A stretch of DNA of 15,268 nt from Clostridia bacterium (GTDB lineage Bacteria; Bacillota; Clostridia; Christensenellales; Borkfalkiaceae), in NCBI GenBank assembly GCA_900767815.1, contig CAAGAM010000083.1:1-15268 (forward strand), read 5' to 3'. Below the pieces are notes generated by a model, which searched no databases, was not told where the DNA came from, and saw nothing but the letters and a program-made list of their open reading frames with translations. The first letter of the stretch is position 1, and the number at the start of each line of letters is the position of its first letter. Shown in pieces: positions 7,960 to 13,689 of this stretch. Both the position numbers and the translations under genes were made by a program.

Positions 7960-9048
7960 ATGGATTTTAAAAATTTATTGTCTAATTTCAATATCGAAGG
8001 CGATTTTATCAGTTGCGAACCTTACGGCAGCGGTCTTATTAACAGAACTTACGTCGCGGTGTATTCCGTCAACGGTAAAAGAAAAAGATTTATAGTGCAG
8101 AGAATAAATACCAATCTTTTTAAAAACGTAGACGGACTTATGAATAACATAAAACTCGTTACCGAGTTTAACCGTAACGAGATAATTAAGCGCGGCGGCG
8201 ATCCCGACAGAGAAAGTCTTACTTTGGTTTACACCAAAAACGGAGCGGCTTATTATCGCACCGAGGAAGGCGATTGTTACAGGGTGTACGTGTTTATCGA
8301 GGATGCAAAGGGTTACGACGTAGTTGAAAAACCCGAACATTTTTATCAAAGCGCGGTTGCTTTCGGTAAATTCGCACAACTCCTCGACAGGTTCGACAGT
8401 ACGCAACTTTTCGAGGTTTTGCCCGACTTCCACAATACCGTAAAAAGGTTCGACAATTTTAAAAAATCGCTTGCAGCCGATAAATTCAACCGTGCGGCGG
8501 ACGTAAAAGCGGAAATCGACTTTGCTTTAAAACATGAAAATATCGTCGGGAATATAGTAAACTTGCTCGAAAGCGGAAAAATGCCGAGCAGGGTTACTCA
8601 TAACGATACCAAACTCAATAACGTACTTATCGATACGAGAACCGATAAGGCGGTTTGCGTAATCGATCTGGATACAATGATGCCCGGTAGTATTTGTTAC
8701 GATTTCGGCGATTCTATAAGGTTTGGTTGTAACCCGTGTTTAGAAGATACGCCCGAAACTGAAAAAGTTATTTTCAGCGTGCCGCTCTTTGAAGAATATG
8801 CGCGCGGTTATCTGAGCGTTTTCGGCGATACAATTACCGAAATCGAAAAGAAAAACCTTACTATGGGCGCGATTTTGATGACTTACGAATGCGGCATAAG
8901 GTTTTTGACGGATTATCTCGACGGCGACGTTTATTTCAGGCTTTCGAGGGAACGCCAGAATATCGACAGAACGAGAACGCAGTTTAAACTTGTTGCGGAT
9001 ATGGAAAGTCAATACGATAAATTAAATAATATTATCGAGAAGTATTAA
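7960..9048 (+). CDS. NahK-like sugar kinase (aminoglycoside phosphotransferase-fold family)
   Basis: 362 aa from the ATG at 7960, preceded by GGGAGA at 7947-7952; the in-frame GTG at 7945 lies upstream of that site and is not used. A glycine-containing nucleotide loop is at 22-26 (YGSGLINRTY). The catalytic loop THNDTKLNNVLID is at 213-225 with Asp216 the likely base. The metal-binding VIDLDTMMPG is at 234-243, followed by YDFGDSIRFG at 247-256. Length and motif wording match N-acetylhexosamine 1-kinase (NahK), which makes GlcNAc/GalNAc-1-phosphate in the galacto-N-biose/lacto-N-biose salvage pathway. There is no neighbouring lnpA or galT, so the exact substrate is unproven; other hexosamine or sugar kinases of the same fold are possible. 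It is cytoplasmic and monocistronic, between its own promoter and a strong hairpin. Confidence 0.8.
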   Translation: MDFKNLLSNFNIEGDFISCEPYGSGLINRTYVAVYSVNGKRKRFIVQRINTNLFKNVDGLMNNIKLVTEFNRNEIIKRGGDPDRESLTLVYTKNGAAYYRTEEGDCYRVYVFIEDAKGYDVVEKPEHFYQSAVAFGKFAQLLDRFDSTQLFEVLPDFHNTVKRFDNFKKSLAADKFNRAADVKAEIDFALKHENIVGNIVNLLESGKMPSRVTHNDTKLNNVLIDTRTDKAVCVIDLDTMMPGSICYDFGDSIRFGCNPCLEDTPETEKVIFSVPLFEEYARGYLSVFGDTITEIEKKNLTMGAILMTYECGIRFLTDYLDGDVYFRLSRERQNIDRTRTQFKLVADMESQYDKLNNIIEKY

Positions 9049-9052
9049 AAAA

Positions 9053-9100
9053 TGTGCGCCGTGCCGCAGAATAAGGCGGCGCGGCGCATTATAAAAATTT
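9053..9100 (+). terminator. Hairpin terminator after the sugar kinase
   Basis: GCGCCGTGCCGC (9056-9067) pairs over 12 bp, with one G-T, to GCGGCGCGGCGC (9076-9087). An AT-rich tail with a short T-run (9097-9102) follows. It begins 4-5 bp after the stop codon. Confidence 0.8.
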
Positions 9101-9133
9101 TTAAAATTTATTGAAAAAACGCCCGAAAATCGT

Positions 9134-9162
9134 TTGACAATAAGCAAGAAATTTGCTATTAT
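9134..9162 (+). promoter_or_regulatory. Near-consensus sigma-A promoter of tRNA-Leu
   Basis: TTGACA (9134-9139), a 17-bp spacer and TATTAT (9157-9162), one mismatch from consensus. The predicted start is near 9169, about 48 nt before the mature tRNA. Confidence 0.85.
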
Positions 9163-9216
9163 ATCTAGGCAGTCTGCAAGGGGATGTATTATTTCACTTT
9201 GCGGGTTGCGGAAAAT

Positions 9217-9302
9217 GCGGTCATGGCGGAATTGGCAGACGCATAAGACTAAGGATCTTATGAGGCTTTCTCGTGCAGGTTCAAGTCCTGTTGACCGCAC
9301 CA
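9217..9302 (+). tRNA. tRNA-Leu with anticodon AAG
   Basis: Acceptor arms GCGGTCA (9217-9223) and TGACCGC (9292-9298) pair over 7 bp, followed by discriminator A and encoded CCA (9300-9302). The anticodon stem is TAAGA/TCTTA (9244-9248/9256-9260) with loop CTAAGGA, giving anticodon AAG at 9251-9253. A class II variable arm (GAG/CTC stem near 9262-9272) and a T-arm with the loop TTCAAGT follow, typical of leucine tRNA. The AAG anticodon reads CUU and would read CUC and CUA too if A34 is deaminated to inosine. AAG is uncommon for bacterial tRNA-Leu. Confidence 0.95.
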
Positions 9303-9312
9303 AGTCAGTATA

Positions 9313-9360
9313 ATCCGAACCAAGTATTCGTTACGAGTGAGTGGTTCGGATTTACTTTTA
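9313..9360 (+). terminator. Hairpin downstream of tRNA-Leu
   Basis: ATCCGAACCA (9313-9322) pairs perfectly over 10 bp with TGGTTCGGAT (9342-9351), followed by a weak T-rich tail (TTACTTTTAT). It lies 10 nt after the CCA end and probably terminates the tRNA transcript. Its right arm contains the 11-mer that recurs at 12009-12019. Confidence 0.6.
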
Positions 9361-9379
9361 TGCTAAAATAAGCACAAAG

Positions 9380-9410
9380 AGCGGCGGGATTCACGTTCCG
9401 TCGCTTTTTT
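9380..9410 (+). terminator. Second terminator hairpin before the HTH gene
   Basis: AGCGGCGGGA (9380-9389) pairs with TTCCGTCGCT (9396-9405) over 10 bp, including two G-T pairs, and runs into TTTTTT. It insulates the following gene from the tRNA transcript. Confidence 0.75.
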
Positions 9411-9439
9411 CGTTTTTGCGTGTTTATCGGCATTAAGGA

Positions 9440-9468
9440 TTGAAATTTGCACACTTTTGTGGTATAAT
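9440..9468 (+). promoter_or_regulatory. Sigma-A promoter of the HTH gene, start point at or next to the ATG
   Basis: TTGAAA (9440-9445), a 17-bp spacer and TATAAT (9463-9468), with a TG before the -10 (TGGTATAAT). The -10 ends 6 nt before the ATG at 9475, so transcription should begin at or within a base or two of the start codon. Confidence 0.75.
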
Positions 9469-9474
9469 ACAACT

Positions 9475-10062
9475 ATGAAAACAATTACTTACGAATTTGC
9501 TGATGGGCATATAGAAAATATCGAAGTTGAAGATGACGTTGCCGAAGTTTTTGCGGAAATAGAAAAATACGAGAAAAAAGTCAATCGCAAAGAAACACGG
9601 CGGCAGGTTTCTTTGAGTAAAATGTTGGAAGGCGGCTTTGACTTCCCCGATCCAGATGAGGATATTGAAGTGATTTGGGAGAAACAGGAAGAAGCCGAGC
9701 GTGATGCAGAGAACGAACGCTTGGAGCAAGAAAGGCTCGACCGTCAGCAACGTAGATTAGAAGCAAAACTGACTCCGCGCCAAGCGCAAGCGTATTTTAT
9801 GTTCAAGTATTTGAATATGAAAAAAGTCCGTATCGCCGATGAGATGGGCGTTACCGAAGGAGCCGTCCGTAAACTTATTCTGAAAGCAGAAAACAACCTT
9901 GAAAAATTGCATCAGCAAGCAATGGAAGCGAGAAAAGAACGAAAACGCCTGAGACGCAAAGAGGCGCGAAAGCGCAAAAAGGAACAGCACAAACTTCTGA
10001 AACGACCCCAAGAAGAAACGCTTGAACTGCGCTTGTTAAAGGCGCTTTTCGGAGAGAATTAG
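9475..10062 (+). CDS. Sigma-70 region 4-like HTH protein with a basic tail
   Basis: 195 aa from the ATG at 9475. A TTG at 9457 would extend the frame but lies inside the promoter spacer. The N-terminal half is acidic and ends in a charged, probably coiled segment (about 68-97). Residues 98-146 (KLTPRQAQAYFMFKYLNM, then RIADEMGVTEGAVRKLIL) form a helix-turn-helix of the sigma-70 region 4 type. The segment 152-177 is extremely Arg/Lys-rich. There is no region 2, so it is unlikely to be a full sigma factor. It is more likely a DNA-binding regulator of the element or an accessory to the recombinase. No Shine-Dalgarno sequence precedes it. It is followed by two terminator hairpins. Confidence 0.7.
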   Translation: MKTITYEFADGHIENIEVEDDVAEVFAEIEKYEKKVNRKETRRQVSLSKMLEGGFDFPDPDEDIEVIWEKQEEAERDAENERLEQERLDRQQRRLEAKLTPRQAQAYFMFKYLNMKKVRIADEMGVTEGAVRKLILKAENNLEKLHQQAMEARKERKRLRRKEARKRKKEQHKLLKRPQEETLELRLLKALFGEN

Positions 10063-10160
10063 GTCATTTTTACAGGGGGTACGATTTTTTAACGTCGTTA
10101 TGGCTATATTATGGAGGGTAAAATAATCTCTCCCCATTCACAACTGAATATTTGTAAATA

Positions 10161-10190
10161 AGGAAGTTCTGTGATAGGACTTCCTTTTTT
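10161..10190 (+). terminator. Hairpin terminator after the HTH gene
   Basis: AGGAAGTTC (10161-10169) pairs with GGACTTCCT (10177-10185), 9 bp with one G-T, followed by a six-T run. Confidence 0.85.
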
Positions 10191-10199
10191 ATCGTATGA

Positions 10200-10228
10200 A
10201 TGCCGCTCTATATTCAGCGGCATTTTTT
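10200..10228 (+). terminator. Second tandem terminator
   Basis: ATGCCGCT (10200-10207) pairs perfectly with AGCGGCAT (10216-10223) across an 8-nt loop and runs into TTTTTT. Together with the preceding hairpin it makes a tandem terminator. The rest of the gap before the recombinase (10063-10160 and 10229-10574) holds no intact gene beyond the broken ORF listed below. Confidence 0.8.
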
Positions 10229-10346
10229 GTTGTCTGTGGAAAACAGCCCTTTTACGTGAAGGGACAAATATAACAAGGACGGTGATTGATATGATTGTAG
10301 GATGACTTGCAAGCGGTCGTTAAACGCTTGTGGAAGTGATTGCAAA

Positions 10347-10553
10347 ATGACCTATTTGGAAAGCAAATTGCAAGCAAAACGAGATGAAGCGAAATAGGTG
10401 TACCCCGATGATAATGAAGAAGAGATTATTAGAAAAATATGCGCCATTGTAGGTGAAGATGACGAAAATCAATCTTTAGATGAGAGTAAAATTGTATTGA
10501 TTATATTTCACGATAACATGACCAAAACTGTCATATTTAGTGTGGTAAAATAG
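10347..10553 (+). pseudogene. Small ORF interrupted by one in-frame TAG
   Basis: From the ATG at 10347 the frame reads MTYLESKLQAKRDEAK, then TAG at 10395-10397. It then stays open for 51 codons (VYPDDNEEEIIRKICAIVG, DESKIVLIIFHDNM...) to a TAG at 10551-10553. A GTG follows the first stop directly, but I see no ribosome binding site for it. The composition after the stop is protein-like, so this looks like a small element gene with one nonsense mutation, or two tiny genes. No family recognised. Confidence 0.35.
10518..10534. repeat. Short inverted repeat in front of the recombinase gene
   Basis: ATGAC (10518-10522) and GTCAT (10530-10534) form a symmetric site around CAAAACT, about 40 bp before the recombinase start. 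It could be an operator or part of an attachment site, but 5-bp arms are easily met by chance. Confidence 0.25.
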
Positions 10554-10574
10554 AAATAATAGGAGGTAAATCAA

Positions 10575-12083
10575 ATGAAAGCAGTTATATACGCGCGATA
10601 TTCTTCAGATAGCCAACGCGAAGAGTCTATTGAAGGTCAACTACGTGAGTGTTTGGAATTTGCAAATAAAATCGGTGTGGACGTCGTTGCAAACTACATA
10701 GACCGTGCAATGACCGCTACTTCGGACAATCGTCCCGATTTTCAACGTATGATTAAAGATAGTTATAAGCACTGCTTTGATATGATTATCGTTTGGAAAT
10801 TAGACCGTTTTTCACGTGATAGATACGACTCTGCCCATTACAAACATATCCTTAAAAAGAACGGCGTTAAAGTTGTTTCAGCAAAAGAAAATATTAGCGA
10901 AGGTCCCGAAGGTATCATTCTTGAATCTATGCTTGAAGGTATGGCGGAATATTATTCGGCAGAACTTTCGGTTAAAGTAAAGCGTGGACTTAAAGAAAAC
11001 GCATTAAAAGCGAAAGTAAATGGCGGGCAAATTCCTTTCGGTTACTACATAGACGAGGAACAAAAACACGCCATTGACAAAACACTTGCTCCTATCGTTG
11101 TGGAAGCGTTTACGATGTATGCCGACGGCTATCTTATTAAAGATATTGTAAACCGTTTCAATGCAAAAGGCATAACGACAAGACTTGGCAAGAAAATGTC
11201 TTATAACATCGTTCAATATATGCTTACGAACCGCAAGTATATAGGCGAATTTAGATATAACGATATTGTAATCCCCGATGCCGTGCCTGCCATTATTAGC
11301 AAAGACTTGTTTGAGCGTGTTCAACGTCGTATGGCACAAAATAAACACGCACCTGCCCGTCATAAAGCGGAAGATGATTATCTTTTAACGACAAAGTTGT
11401 TCTGTGGTAAATGTGACGCGCTTATGGTTGGCGAAGCAGGAACAGGAAGAAAAAAAGAAGTTCATCGCTACTATAAATGCGTAAACGCTAAAAAGCATAT
11501 TTGCGACAAGAAAACGGTACGTAAGTTGTGGATTGAAGATTTAGCCGTTCAAAAGGCGATGGATATTCTTCACGATGAAGCCGTAATTGATTATCTTGTG
11601 GATAGGATTTTTGAGTTGCAAGGCGAAGAAAATCCGCGCTTACCGAGATTGCGTTTACAATTAGAAGATGTTGAAAATCGTATTAAAAACATAATTACAG
11701 CGATTGAGCAAGGAATTATCTTTGATTCTACGAAAGATAGACTTGCGGAACTTGAAAAAGAAAAGAGCCAACTTGATTTAACAATAATTCAAGAGCAAAT
11801 TAAAAAGCCCTTCCTTACGAAAGAGCAAATACGCTTTGGAATAGAGAAATTTAAGAAGTTGGATATTTCAATGAAAGAAGGTAAACAAAGGCTAATCGAT
11901 GGGTTTATCAATGCGATATATCTTTATGACGACAAGATAACCTTTACCTTTAACTACAAGGACGGAACAAAAACAGTATTCCTTTCGGAACTAAGCTGCA
12001 CCCCGTCCGGTTCGGATTTGAAATGCCTTGGGGCACCATCTCCCGAAAACGTTTTGGTTTTCGGGAGTTTTTTTGTTGAATAA
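10575..12083 (+). CDS. Large serine recombinase (site-specific integrase/excisionase)
   Basis: 502 aa from an ATG behind a perfect AGGAGGT (10561-10567). Residues 1 to about 140 are the resolvase catalytic domain: YARYSS at 6-11 with Ser10 the likely nucleophile, IVWKLDRFSRD at 72-82, and the GIILESMLEGMAEYYS helix at 113-128. The recombinase domain follows (about 150-255; GGQIPFGYY at 150-158, LTNRKYIGEF at 217-226). A zinc ribbon has Cys277/Cys280 and Cys302/Cys310. A coiled-coil region follows (about 350-425). Such enzymes integrate and excise phages and conjugative elements by double-strand exchange at att sites. The last 15 or so residues are encoded by a terminator hairpin, so the natural C-terminus may have been altered. 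It is the sole recombinase of the adjacent segment and needs no host factor in known systems. Confidence 0.95.
   Translation: MKAVIYARYSSDSQREESIEGQLRECLEFANKIGVDVVANYIDRAMTATSDNRPDFQRMIKDSYKHCFDMIIVWKLDRFSRDRYDSAHYKHILKKNGVKVVSAKENISEGPEGIILESMLEGMAEYYSAELSVKVKRGLKENALKAKVNGGQIPFGYYIDEEQKHAIDKTLAPIVVEAFTMYADGYLIKDIVNRFNAKGITTRLGKKMSYNIVQYMLTNRKYIGEFRYNDIVIPDAVPAIISKDLFERVQRRMAQNKHAPARHKAEDDYLLTTKLFCGKCDALMVGEAGTGRKKEVHRYYKCVNAKKHICDKKTVRKLWIEDLAVQKAMDILHDEAVIDYLVDRIFELQGEENPRLPRLRLQLEDVENRIKNIITAIEQGIIFDSTKDRLAELEKEKSQLDLTIIQEQIKKPFLTKEQIRFGIEKFKKLDISMKEGKQRLIDGFINAIYLYDDKITFTFNYKDGTKTVFLSELSCTPSGSDLKCLGAPSPENVLVFGSFFVE
12040..12074 (+). terminator. Intrinsic terminator inside the recombinase 3' end
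   Basis: CTCCCGAAAAC (12040-12050) pairs perfectly over 11 bp with GTTTTCGGGAG (12057-12067), followed by seven Ts. The whole structure lies before the stop codon at 12081-12083, so it doubles as coding sequence. Confidence 0.9.
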
Positions 12084-12116
12084 AAAACATCGAGGCGGAA
12101 CAAAAATTCCGCCTCG
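12083..12116 (-). terminator. Terminator of the acetyltransferase gene
   Basis: CGAGGCGGAA (12091-12100) and TTCCGCCTCG (12107-12116) form a perfect 10-bp stem. Read on the minus strand it is followed by ATG and six Ts (12088-12083). It separates two convergent genes. Confidence 0.85.
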
Positions 12117-12124
12117 GCGTTCTT

Positions 12125-12787
12125 TTAACTTTTCTTTCTTTGAGAAATCGGTTTCTCGTTATTTAAATAAGTTTCCCATACATTAAGTCGGTCGTTTTCG
12201 TCGATTTTTCGCATAATCTTTGCCGGTACGCCCGAAACTATACAGTTCGGCGGTACGTCTTTGGTAACTACCGCGCCCGCGGCAACCACGCTGTTTTCGC
12301 CTATCGTAACGCCGCCGCAAATAGTCGCGCTCGAACATATCCAGCAACCGTCTTTTATGGTTATCGGCGCGGAATATTCTAAATCGTGTCTGCCGTCGGG
12401 ATAGTCCGCGTTAAGCCTTTCGGATGCAATTAACGGGTGCAGGGGAGTGGCAAACGTAACGTTTGTACCTATCCAGACGCCGTCACCGAGCGTTATAGGT
12501 GCAACGTCTAAAAAAATTCCGCCGTAATTTACAAAACAATCTTTTCCTACGCAGATATTTATGCCGTATTCGCAGTAAAGTGGCGCAAAAACGCTGAAGT
12601 TTTTGCCTTTTGCGGATGGTACGAGCTTTTCAAGTGCTTTTTGTTTTGCTTTAAATTTTCTGACGGGTATTTTGTTAAACTTATCGCAGTTTATAAGTCC
12701 GCGTTTATGCGGTTCGTCAACTGAATTGCTTGCGGGGTTGTACAAATTTCCTGCAATCATTTTTTCAAAATCGGTTATTTTATCCAT
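12125..12787 (-). CDS. Sugar O-acetyltransferase, maltose/galactoside acetyltransferase type
   Basis: 220 aa from an ATG with AAAGGAT upstream. A short helical N-terminal domain (MDKITDFEKMIAGNLYNP) is followed by a left-handed beta-helix of hexapeptide repeats (about 65-190: ITLGDGVWIG, ITIKDGCWI, VTIGENSVVAAGAVVTKDVP). The catalytic His is probably His117 in TPLHPLIASERL, as in LacA/Maa. It transfers acetyl from acetyl-CoA to a sugar hydroxyl in the cytoplasm; the acceptor is not predictable. The C-terminal extension (about 200-220) is slightly longer than usual. It is divergent from sigK and monocistronic. Confidence 0.92.
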   Translation of the reverse strand: MDKITDFEKMIAGNLYNPASNSVDEPHKRGLINCDKFNKIPVRKFKAKQKALEKLVPSAKGKNFSVFAPLYCEYGINICVGKDCFVNYGGIFLDVAPITLGDGVWIGTNVTFATPLHPLIASERLNADYPDGRHDLEYSAPITIKDGCWICSSATICGGVTIGENSVVAAGAVVTKDVPPNCIVSGVPAKIMRKIDENDRLNVWETYLNNEKPISQRKKS

Positions 12788-12815
12788 GTTTTATCCTTTA
12801 AAACGTTTACGTGAA

Positions 12816-12844
12816 ATGATATCATATTCCGAAATTTATTACAA
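12816..12844 (-). promoter_or_regulatory. Sigma-A-like promoter of the acetyltransferase gene
   Basis: On the minus strand, TTGTAA (12844-12839), a 17-bp spacer and TATCAT (12821-12816) precede the gene by about 29 nt. Confidence 0.5.
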
Positions 12845-12855
12845 TTGTTTGAATG

Positions 12856-12884
12856 GCATATTTCGACTTTTTTCGGCATAAAAT
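12856..12884 (+). promoter_or_regulatory. Sigma-E-like mother-cell promoter of sigK
   Basis: GCATATT (12856-12862), a 14-bp spacer and CATAAAAT (12877-12884) agree well with the Bacillus sigma-E consensus (-35 ATATT type, 14-15 bp, -10 CATACAAT type). sigK is transcribed by sigma-E in model spore formers. The start point would fall close to the GAGGT at 12890-12894, leaving a very short leader, which is the main doubt. Confidence 0.5.
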
Positions 12885-12900
12885 TAACCGAGGTAGTCGT

Positions 12901-13599
12901 ATGCTCTTTGATTTTCTTTCGTTTATAATCGGCAAAATAGTTTTCTTTTGTTCGAGCGTCGGAGGGGATAGTTTTCCTAAGCCGCTTACGCCTGCCGACG
13001 AGGCTAAATACTTGCGATTGTTCAGGGAAAACGGCGACGAAAAAGCAAGAGAAATGCTTATAAAGCACAATTTACGGCTCGTCGCACACGTGGCGAAAAA
13101 GTATCAGGGGGCGGAAGAAACCGACGATCTTATTTCGGTCGGGTCCATAGGTCTTATTAAAGCAATAAATACTTACGAACCGAATAAGGGTACGCAACTT
13201 GCGACATATACCGCGAGGTGTATCGAAAACGAAATACTTATGCTGCTGCGTGCAAATAAAAAATATAAAAACAACGTTTCGTTATACGATTGCGTAGGCA
13301 CCGATAAGGATGGAAACGAACTGACGTTAATCGACCTTTTATCCGAAAAAGAGGACGGCGTATTTGCCAAAGTCGAAAATTCGTTGCTTAAAGATAATTT
13401 CTTAAAAATTATGAAGCAAAAATTAAACGACAGAGAGTATAAAATTATATGTTTAAGGTATGGGCTTAAAGGCGGCAGACCGCTCGCGCAACGCGAGGTG
13501 TCGTCACTTATGAGAATTTCACGCTCTTACGTGTCCCGAATAGAGAAGAAAGCAATTGAAAAGCTGCGTGCGACGGTTAAAACCGACGATTTTTCTTAA
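12901..13599 (+). CDS. sigK: RNA polymerase sporulation sigma factor, pro-sigma-K
   Basis: 232 aa from the ATG at 12901 with GAGGT six bases upstream; an in-frame ATG at 12853 lies before the promoter. The first roughly 20 residues (MLFDFLSFIIGKIVFFCSSV) match the hydrophobic pro-sequence of pro-sigma-K, which SpoIVFB-type protease removes in the mother cell. GGDSFPKPLTPADEAKYL resembles the mature start. Region 2 spans about 45-115 (MLIKHNLRLVAHVAKKYQ, DDLISVGSIGLIKAINTY, ATYTARCIENEI). Region 4 spans about 175-225, with the helix-turn-helix AQREVSSLMRISRSYVSRIE. It directs late mother-cell genes (coat, cortex maturation). The gene is continuous, with no skin-type insertion, and is monocistronic with its own terminator. 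Confidence 0.93.
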   Translation: MLFDFLSFIIGKIVFFCSSVGGDSFPKPLTPADEAKYLRLFRENGDEKAREMLIKHNLRLVAHVAKKYQGAEETDDLISVGSIGLIKAINTYEPNKGTQLATYTARCIENEILMLLRANKKYKNNVSLYDCVGTDKDGNELTLIDLLSEKEDGVFAKVENSLLKDNFLKIMKQKLNDREYKIICLRYGLKGGRPLAQREVSSLMRISRSYVSRIEKKAIEKLRATVKTDDFS

Positions 13600-13605
13600 A
13601 ATTTT

Positions 13606-13644
13606 AAAGAAATTTGCAAAAATCCTTGCAAATTTCTTTTTTTT
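13606..13644 (+). terminator. Terminator of sigK overlapping the next promoter
   Basis: AAAGAAATTTGCAA (13606-13619) pairs perfectly over 14 bp with TTGCAAATTTCTTT (13626-13639) across a 6-nt loop, followed by Ts to 13644. The stem is AU-rich but long. Confidence 0.9.
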
Positions 13645-13654
13645 GGTATATTAT
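13626..13654 (+). promoter_or_regulatory. Promoter of rhamnulokinase gene
   Basis: TTGCAA (13626-13631), a 17-bp spacer and TATTAT (13649-13654). An alternative extended -10 is TGGTATATT (13644-13652). The -35 box is the right arm of the preceding terminator. Confidence 0.5.
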
Positions 13655-13689
13655 ATAAATTGAAGAATTCAGGGAGATTTTTAAATTTT

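Larger units (their letters stand above)
9343..12019. mobile_element. Putative small integrated element carrying a serine recombinase, next to tRNA-Leu
   Basis: The segment between the tRNA and the acetyltransferase gene carries a sigma-like HTH gene and a large serine recombinase, a pairing I associate with Clostridia mobile elements. An 11-bp direct repeat, GGTTCGGATTT, occurs at 9343-9353 and 12009-12019 and could mark recombination cores (attL/attR). No other cargo, replication or transfer gene is present, so this may be a minimal or decayed element. The boundaries are inferred from the repeat only. Confidence 0.4.

Noticed and set aside
9022..9303. 93-codon minus-strand ORF over the tRNA (starts MVRSTGLEPARES)
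   Set aside because: It is the antisense of tRNA-Leu and the kinase terminator; peptides of this wording are common artefacts of translating tRNA genes backwards.
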